Assembly: GCA_002508545.1 (NCBI GenBank)
Contig: DAVH01000014.1
Coordinates: 59,125 to 68,511, forward strand
Direction: 5' to 3'
Origin: Methanomassiliicoccus sp. UBA6
GTDB lineage: Archaea; Thermoplasmatota; Thermoplasmata; Methanomassiliicoccales; Methanomassiliicoccaceae
Length of the DNA stretch: 9,387 nt
Of the stretch, positions 6,278-9,387 are shown one piece after another. The notes under the pieces are model-generated. The model was not told the origin of the DNA, did not search any database, and worked only from the letters and a program-made list of their open reading frames with translations. Numbering within the stretch: position 1 is the first letter of the stretch; each line of letters starts with the position of its first letter. The translations under genes and the position numbers were made by a program.

Positions 6278-6375
6278 GTGTGATGCGAGGGCAGCGGTCG
6301 GATGATTGATAACCTGCAGGCGTATCCCGGTCCGTGTACGGCACCCAACGCCATGCAGGCTCGCGGTCCAAAGCG

Positions 6376-7206
6376 ATGATCGAGCTGATCAGACCCGAGC
6401 TGCCGCTGTCAGCGGCCCTCTGCGTGCTTACCGGGCAGGTCCTGGCCCTTGGCGGCCTCCCAGACATCAGAACCGGCGTCTTGGGTTTCTTGGCCGGCTT
6501 CCTTATCTCCGGGGCGGCCATGGTCTCCAACGATTACTACGACCTCGCCGTCGACCGGGTGAACCATCCCGGCCGTCCGCTCCCCTCCGGCCGGGTCTCC
6601 AAGCGTGACGTCATCGGCCTCACGATAGTGCTTGCGTTCGTCGGACTGCTGGCCTCCCTGCTGATCGGCACCGTGCCCTTCGTCTTCGCCGCGTTCATCT
6701 TGATCATAGGGCTGACCTACAACTGGAAGCTGAAGGAGAACGGGCTCGCGGGCAACCTCATGGTCAGCACGTCGGTCGGGGCGACCTTTATCTTCGGGGG
6801 AGTGGCCGCCGGGGACCTGAACGGCGTTGTCCTCACCTTCGCGGCCATGGCCTTCACCTTCGACCTGGGCGAGGAGATCGCCGCCGACGCAATGGACGCG
6901 GAAGGCGACAGGGAGCGCTCGGTGAAGAGCCTGGCCCTTACCAGGGGGCGTGCCGCGGCCCTGAGGATCTCAGCCACTCTTTTCGGGCTGTTCATCGCGC
7001 TCACCTTCATCCCGTACCTGGTCGGGTGGCTTGGCCTTGAGTACCTTATCGTGATCTCGGTAACGAACGCCGCCCTTGCGCTGCTCGTTGTGAACCTGGT
7101 CAGGGATAAGAACAATGAACAGGGGAGGAAGACGATCCGGCGGATGTACCTCGTGGCGACAATTATGGTCCTGGCGTTCGTAATTGCCCGGCTCTTCATG
7201 AGCTAA
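6376..7206 (+). CDS. UbiA-family prenyltransferase, probable digeranylgeranylglyceryl phosphate synthase
   Basis: Integral membrane enzyme that, in archaea, attaches the second geranylgeranyl chain to geranylgeranylglyceryl phosphate, the second ether bond of the membrane lipids. The 276-residue protein has about eight or nine helices and both Asp-rich, magnesium/diphosphate-binding motifs: NDYYDLAVD (52-60), followed by RVNHPGRPLPSGRVS, and DAMDAEGD (171-178) preceded by DLGEEIAA. The N-terminal ELIRPELP matches the start of archaeal members. Other UbiA roles (quinone, haem or chlorophyll prenylation) are possible, but the second motif with D-x-x-D-x-x-G-D and length favour the lipid enzyme. 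ATG 6376 starts just before the conserved ELIRP. GTG 6334 would add 14 basic residues and sits about 26 bases after a weak TATA-like ATTGATAA, so a leaderless GTG start cannot be excluded. Confidence 0.85.
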   Translation: MIELIRPELPLSAALCVLTGQVLALGGLPDIRTGVLGFLAGFLISGAAMVSNDYYDLAVDRVNHPGRPLPSGRVSKRDVIGLTIVLAFVGLLASLLIGTVPFVFAAFILIIGLTYNWKLKENGLAGNLMVSTSVGATFIFGGVAAGDLNGVVLTFAAMAFTFDLGEEIAADAMDAEGDRERSVKSLALTRGRAAALRISATLFGLFIALTFIPYLVGWLGLEYLIVISVTNAALALLVVNLVRDKNNEQGRKTIRRMYLVATIMVLAFVIARLFMS

Positions 7207-7244
7207 GACGGAGGTCAGGACGGTGAGTGATGAAGAAATGTGGG

Positions 7245-7343
7245 GCCGGGACCGAGATTTGAACTCGGGTGTACGGATATCCGCCAATGGCCTGCTGCCA
7301 TGGTAGGCTGCAGTCCGCCACATGGCCGCTCTGTCATCCCGGC
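7245..7343 (-). tRNA. tRNA-Cys (GCA) with a 29-base intron
   Basis: Exons 7343-7308 and 7278-7245 join to a 70-base tRNA. Acceptor stem GCCGGGA/TCCCGGC (7 bp), D-stem ACA/TGT (3 bp, as in tRNA-Cys generally), anticodon stem GCGGA/TCCGT, loop C-T-G-C-A-G-A with anticodon GCA, four-base variable loop ACAC, and T-arm CCGAG-TTCAAAT-CTCGG. Arm lengths and the anticodon stem equal those of E. coli tRNA-Cys. The intron (7307-7279) lies at the canonical 37/38 site. The splice signal is a classic bulge-helix-bulge: C32-U33-G34-C35 pairs with GCGG near the intron end, flanked by 3-base bulges AG|C and AU|A, each cut after its second base. The following bases read C-CCA, so CCA appears to be encoded and the discriminator base is C. 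Confidence 0.95.
7279..7307 (-). other. Archaeal tRNA intron
   Basis: 29 bases between G37 and A38 of tRNA-Cys. An internal hairpin ATGGC-AGCAG-GCCAT closes the intron, and its 3' part supplies the strand pairing with the anticodon loop. It needs the archaeal splicing endonuclease for removal. Confidence 0.85.
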
Positions 7344-7367
7344 GTTGGGAGGTAGAATCCGCTACCC

Positions 7368-7377
7368 GTATATTAGA
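7368..7377 (-). promoter_or_regulatory. TATA box of tRNA-Cys
   Basis: The minus strand reads TCTAATATAC, with its centre about 29 bases upstream of the first tRNA base, where an archaeal stable-RNA promoter is expected. Confidence 0.6.
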
Positions 7378-7483
7378 ATATCGTCATCTTGAAATCTGGA
7401 TGTTCTGCGCTGAGCCCAACGGAACCATATGGGAGGCATCCATAGCCATATCTCATTAGCGCTCCATGCCGTTCGGTTGGCAT
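7373..7483 (-). CDS. Candidate 36-residue small protein (doubtful)
   Basis: ATG 7483 opens 36 codons (MPTERHGALMRYGYGCLP and so on, ending FKMTIF) to a TAA inside the tRNA promoter. What draws attention is a very strong TATA-like block (TATATATTTTTAAG on the minus strand, 7522-7509) about 32 bases before the ATG, the same geometry as the real genes of this window. No family is recognised. The transcript could equally be a small RNA. Confidence 0.2.
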   Translation of the reverse strand: MPTERHGALMRYGYGCLPYGSVGLSAEHPDFKMTIF

Positions 7484-7538
7484 ATTTGCCGCGATCGCCG
7501 TCCAGGGCTTAAAAATATATATGAATATTTAGATAATA

Positions 7539-7712
7539 TTATAATCCGTTAAGCTGTTGACCATCCCCTGCATCAAGGATCTCCTTATCCTTTCGACCGC
7601 CAGTATCTTTTCCCTTCAGATATCCTATGAGCTCGTTGAAGGCATCACTACTCCCAGGAATGCCAGACCCATAACGATGCTGGTGAGGGTACGTGGCATT
7701 CCATTCAATCAT
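7539..7712 (-). CDS. Candidate 57-residue small protein or gene remnant (doubtful)
   Basis: ATG 7712 opens 57 codons to a TAA at 7539-7541. The product is polar, with a helix-like middle (SSDAFNELIGYLKGK) and a charged end (GGRKDKEILDAGDGQQ). The open frame extends eight codons upstream of the ATG without another ATG or GTG start. I see no ribosome-binding site. It may be the tail of a decayed gene left near the array end. No family is recognised. Confidence 0.22.
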   Translation of the reverse strand: MIEWNATYPHQHRYGSGIPGSSDAFNELIGYLKGKDTGGRKDKEILDAGDGQQLNGL

Positions 7713-7730
7713 TTTCCAAATGAATGTCGA

Positions 7731-7759
7731 CCTTCCCTACCTCCATGAGTGTAGGAAGG
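7731..7759 (-). terminator. Imperfect hairpin downstream of the CRISPR array end
   Basis: CCTTCC-C-TAC pairs with GTA-GGAAGG, and the inner CTC/GAG adds three more pairs around a CAT loop, giving a 29-base, mostly paired structure. Read on the minus strand (the likely direction of array transcription) it lies about 25 bases past the degenerate last repeat, where the pre-crRNA should end. It could be a terminator or a strongly decayed repeat with its stem retained. Confidence 0.35.
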
Positions 7760-7783
7760 CTACGCCCACATTCTTTGGTGCCC

Positions 7784-7813
7784 TTTCACCTACCCCGCAT
7801 ACATGGGGAAGAC
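7784..7813 (-). repeat. Degenerate terminal CRISPR repeat
   Basis: TTTCACC-TA-CCCCGCATACATGGGGAAGAC (in pieces) matches the array repeat at its ATGGGGAAGAC-type end and its TTCACC end, with a two-base insertion and several substitutions between. It is separated from the first perfect repeat by the normal spacer length (32 bases plus the boundary C), so it is a true member of the array. Decay of one end repeat is typical of the leader-distal end. Confidence 0.8.
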
Positions 7814-9387
7814 TCGAGCTCCACCTGAGAGTTCAAGGTGACGTACGGTTCACCCCCACGTATGTGGGGAAGACTCGTTTGCTGTGTAGCCCTTCACGCA
7901 CCGGAGCGGTTCACCCCCACGTATGTGGGGAAGACTCCGGACCGCAGTGATCGTCGACCACCCGGACCGGTTCACCCCCACGTATGTGGGGAAGACAGGT
8001 AAGGCATTCCCGCAGCGGTGCAGGCGTTCGGTTCACCCCCACGTATGTGGGGAAGACAGTAGCATGAGGGCCATGATGACGGCGGTGCTCGGTTCACCCC
8101 CACGTATGTGGGGAAGACGTGAGCGCGAGCACCATCGCGCACAACGCCGACGGTTCACCCCCACGTATGTGGGGAAGACTTGGCGCACCGCATCGGCTCG
8201 ACGTCCGCGTACGGTTCACCCCCACGTATGTGGGGAAGACAGGATGTAATCGAACCGTCCCTTTCTGGCGTCCGGTTCACCCCCACGTATGTGGGGAAGA
8301 CGGTCCAGTTGCACTCTTTACAATGTACGAATTCGGTTCACCCCCACGTATGTGGGGAAGACTACCAGATGGTGTATGCGAGCGGCAAGCACGACGGTTC
8401 ACCCCCACGTATGTGGGGAAGACTGAACCCGTCAGACCAAGAACTCCCGGCCCACGGTTCACCCCCACGTATGTGGGGAAGACGTACTCCAACGGGAGCA
8501 GCATCGGCTACCGCACGGTTCACCCCCACGTATGTGGGGAAGACGCCGTCCTCGCCGTTCAGCGCGGTCATGGTGCTGGTTCACCCCCACGTATGTGGGG
8601 AAGACCATCTCCCAGCAGCACAGAACGACATCCTGGCCGGTTCACCCCCACGTATGTGGGGAAGACATCTTCGTGGCGAAGACCCCGGACACGTACAGCG
8701 GTTCACCCCCACGTATGTGGGGAAGACTCGTACACCGAGGCGATCAGGTTCATCACCTTCGGTTCACCCCCACGTATGTGGGGAAGACGAGTTCCCAGCG
8801 ATGGCGCGGTCGATGCCGTCCGGTTCACCCCCACGTATGTGGGGAAGACGGCCGAGTCCTTGGGGAGGCCAGATACTGCCTCGGTTCACCCCCACGTATG
8901 TGGGGAAGACGCCCCTTCGTCTTTCGGCCTCGTGGAGTTCATCGGTTCACCCCCACGTATGTGGGGAAGACGGGAGAACAGGCGGAGCGAATACTACGGA
9001 CTTCGGTTCACCCCCACGTATGTGGGGAAGACCCCAGCAGGGGCTTGGTGTCCGCGCAGACCTTCGGTTCACCCCCACGTATGTGGGGAAGACACAAGGT
9101 CTACAGCTACAAGGATGGAGATTATAGGTTCACCCCCACGTATGTGGGGAAGACCACATCTTTCTGACGCGGATTAGGGTCCATTCCGGTTCACCCCCAC
9201 GTATGTGGGGAAGACTTGAGGGTCTTGAGCTCGTTGTCGATGGTGGCCGGTTCACCCCCACGTATGTGGGGAAGACTTTACCCGCACCAGGAACGGCTTG
9301 GATTATACCGGTTCACCCCCACGTATGTGGGGAAGACATGAGAGAGGCCTGCTTCGCCTCCGGCCACTTCGGTTCACCCCCACGTAT
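7784..9387 (-). CRISPR. CRISPR array, type I-E-like repeat, 25 full repeats, open at right edge
   Basis: Perfect repeats begin at 7847 and recur every 61 bases (one step of 60 between 8396 and 8456) up to 9310, with a last one from 9371 cut by the window edge. All 25 complete copies look identical over 28 bases: GGTTCACCC at the left, a hairpin CCCCAC-GTAT-GTGGGG, and AAGAC at the right. A preceding C, present before 24 of 26 repeats, makes a 29-base repeat, leaving spacers of 32 bases. Read on the minus strand the repeat starts GTCTTCCCC and ends GTGAACCG, matching the type I-E pattern in which the last eight bases form the crRNA 5' handle. Together with the decayed left-end repeat this indicates minus-strand transcription, with leader and youngest spacers to the right. 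Spacers are all different, with host-like GC content. No cas genes are visible, so the subtype rests on the repeat alone. Confidence 0.97.

Larger units (their letters stand above)
7344..7783. other. Intergenic region between tRNA-Cys and the CRISPR array
   Basis: About 440 bases without a confident gene. It contains, from left: the tRNA promoter; a short minus-strand frame (7373-7483); a 35-base almost pure A/T block (about 7509-7545) inside GC-rich DNA that could hold promoters on either strand; a second short minus-strand frame (7539-7712); and a strong imperfect hairpin (7731-7759). No cas gene and no CRISPR leader are seen, which fits this being the leader-distal end of the array. Confidence 0.5.

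Noticed and set aside
7343..7421. 7-base inverted repeat CGTTGGG / CCCAACG beside tRNA-Cys
   Set aside because: The arms are 65 bases apart and no integrase or duplicated tRNA end is present, so there is no support for an attachment site.
8277..8571. Minus-strand open frames over the array with PTYVGVNR and PHIRGGEP repeats
   Set aside because: The same artefact on the other strand; the repeats are CRISPR repeats.
8532..9126. Nine consecutive spacers without any stop triplet on the plus strand
   Set aside because: Counting stop triplets over all spacers gives about equal numbers on both strands, so this is a local run and not a strand bias.
7693..9177. Long plus-strand open frames across the CRISPR array, encoding recurring HPHVCGED, SPPRMWGR and FTPTYVGKT-type peptides
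   Set aside because: The repeat has no stop codon in its reading frames, and a 61-base period shifts frame by one each unit, so the three peptides rotate. This is a CRISPR artefact, not a repeat protein.

Overview
The window reads as a chromosomal segment of a GC-rich archaeon. The evidence is archaeal-type TATA boxes placed roughly 22-35 bases upstream of most starts with very short leaders, a UbiA-family enzyme of the archaeal ether-lipid type, and a tRNA-Cys interrupted at position 37/38 by an intron with a textbook bulge-helix-bulge splice motif. Base composition and gene style would fit Thermoplasmatota such as Methanomassiliicoccales, but that placement is a guess.

Layout. Positions 1-2525 (all minus strand) hold the N-terminal two-fifths of cysteinyl-tRNA synthetase (cysS), serine O-acetyltransferase (cysE) and a TehA/SLAC1-type (TDT) ten-helix transporter, each with its own promoter. 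Positions 2637-3059 (minus) hold two tightly spaced small genes whose products are diverged copies of one another and of unknown function, with a palindrome over the predicted transcription start and a hairpin plus T-rich terminator at the end. After a roughly 340-base gap with no convincing gene comes a membrane-anchored zinc-ribbon protein (3452-4159, plus), convergent with a membrane-anchored ComEC-type metallo-beta-lactamase protein (4169-5164, minus); the two share a perfect 10-bp hairpin at their junction. Then come O-acetylserine sulfhydrylase (cysK, 5288-6223, minus), a divergent UbiA prenyltransferase (6376-7206, plus), the intron-containing tRNA-Cys (7245-7343, minus) and a CRISPR array (about 7784 to the right edge).

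How it fits together. CysE acetylates serine, CysK replaces the acetyl group with sulfide to give cysteine, CysS charges tRNA-Cys, and tRNA-Cys(GCA) itself is encoded 1 kb beyond cysK. This is a bacterial-style cysteine route and its translation partners clustered in an archaeal genome. The TDT transporter between cysE and the small gene pair might move sulfite or another small anion, which is inference only.

The CRISPR array has 25 complete identical repeats, one cut by the window edge, and one degenerate repeat at the left end. The repeat resembles the type I-E family when read on the minus strand, so the array is probably transcribed leftward, with its leader and newest spacers beyond the right edge. 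No cas gene lies in the window. The long open frames across the array are artefacts of repeats that lack stop codons.
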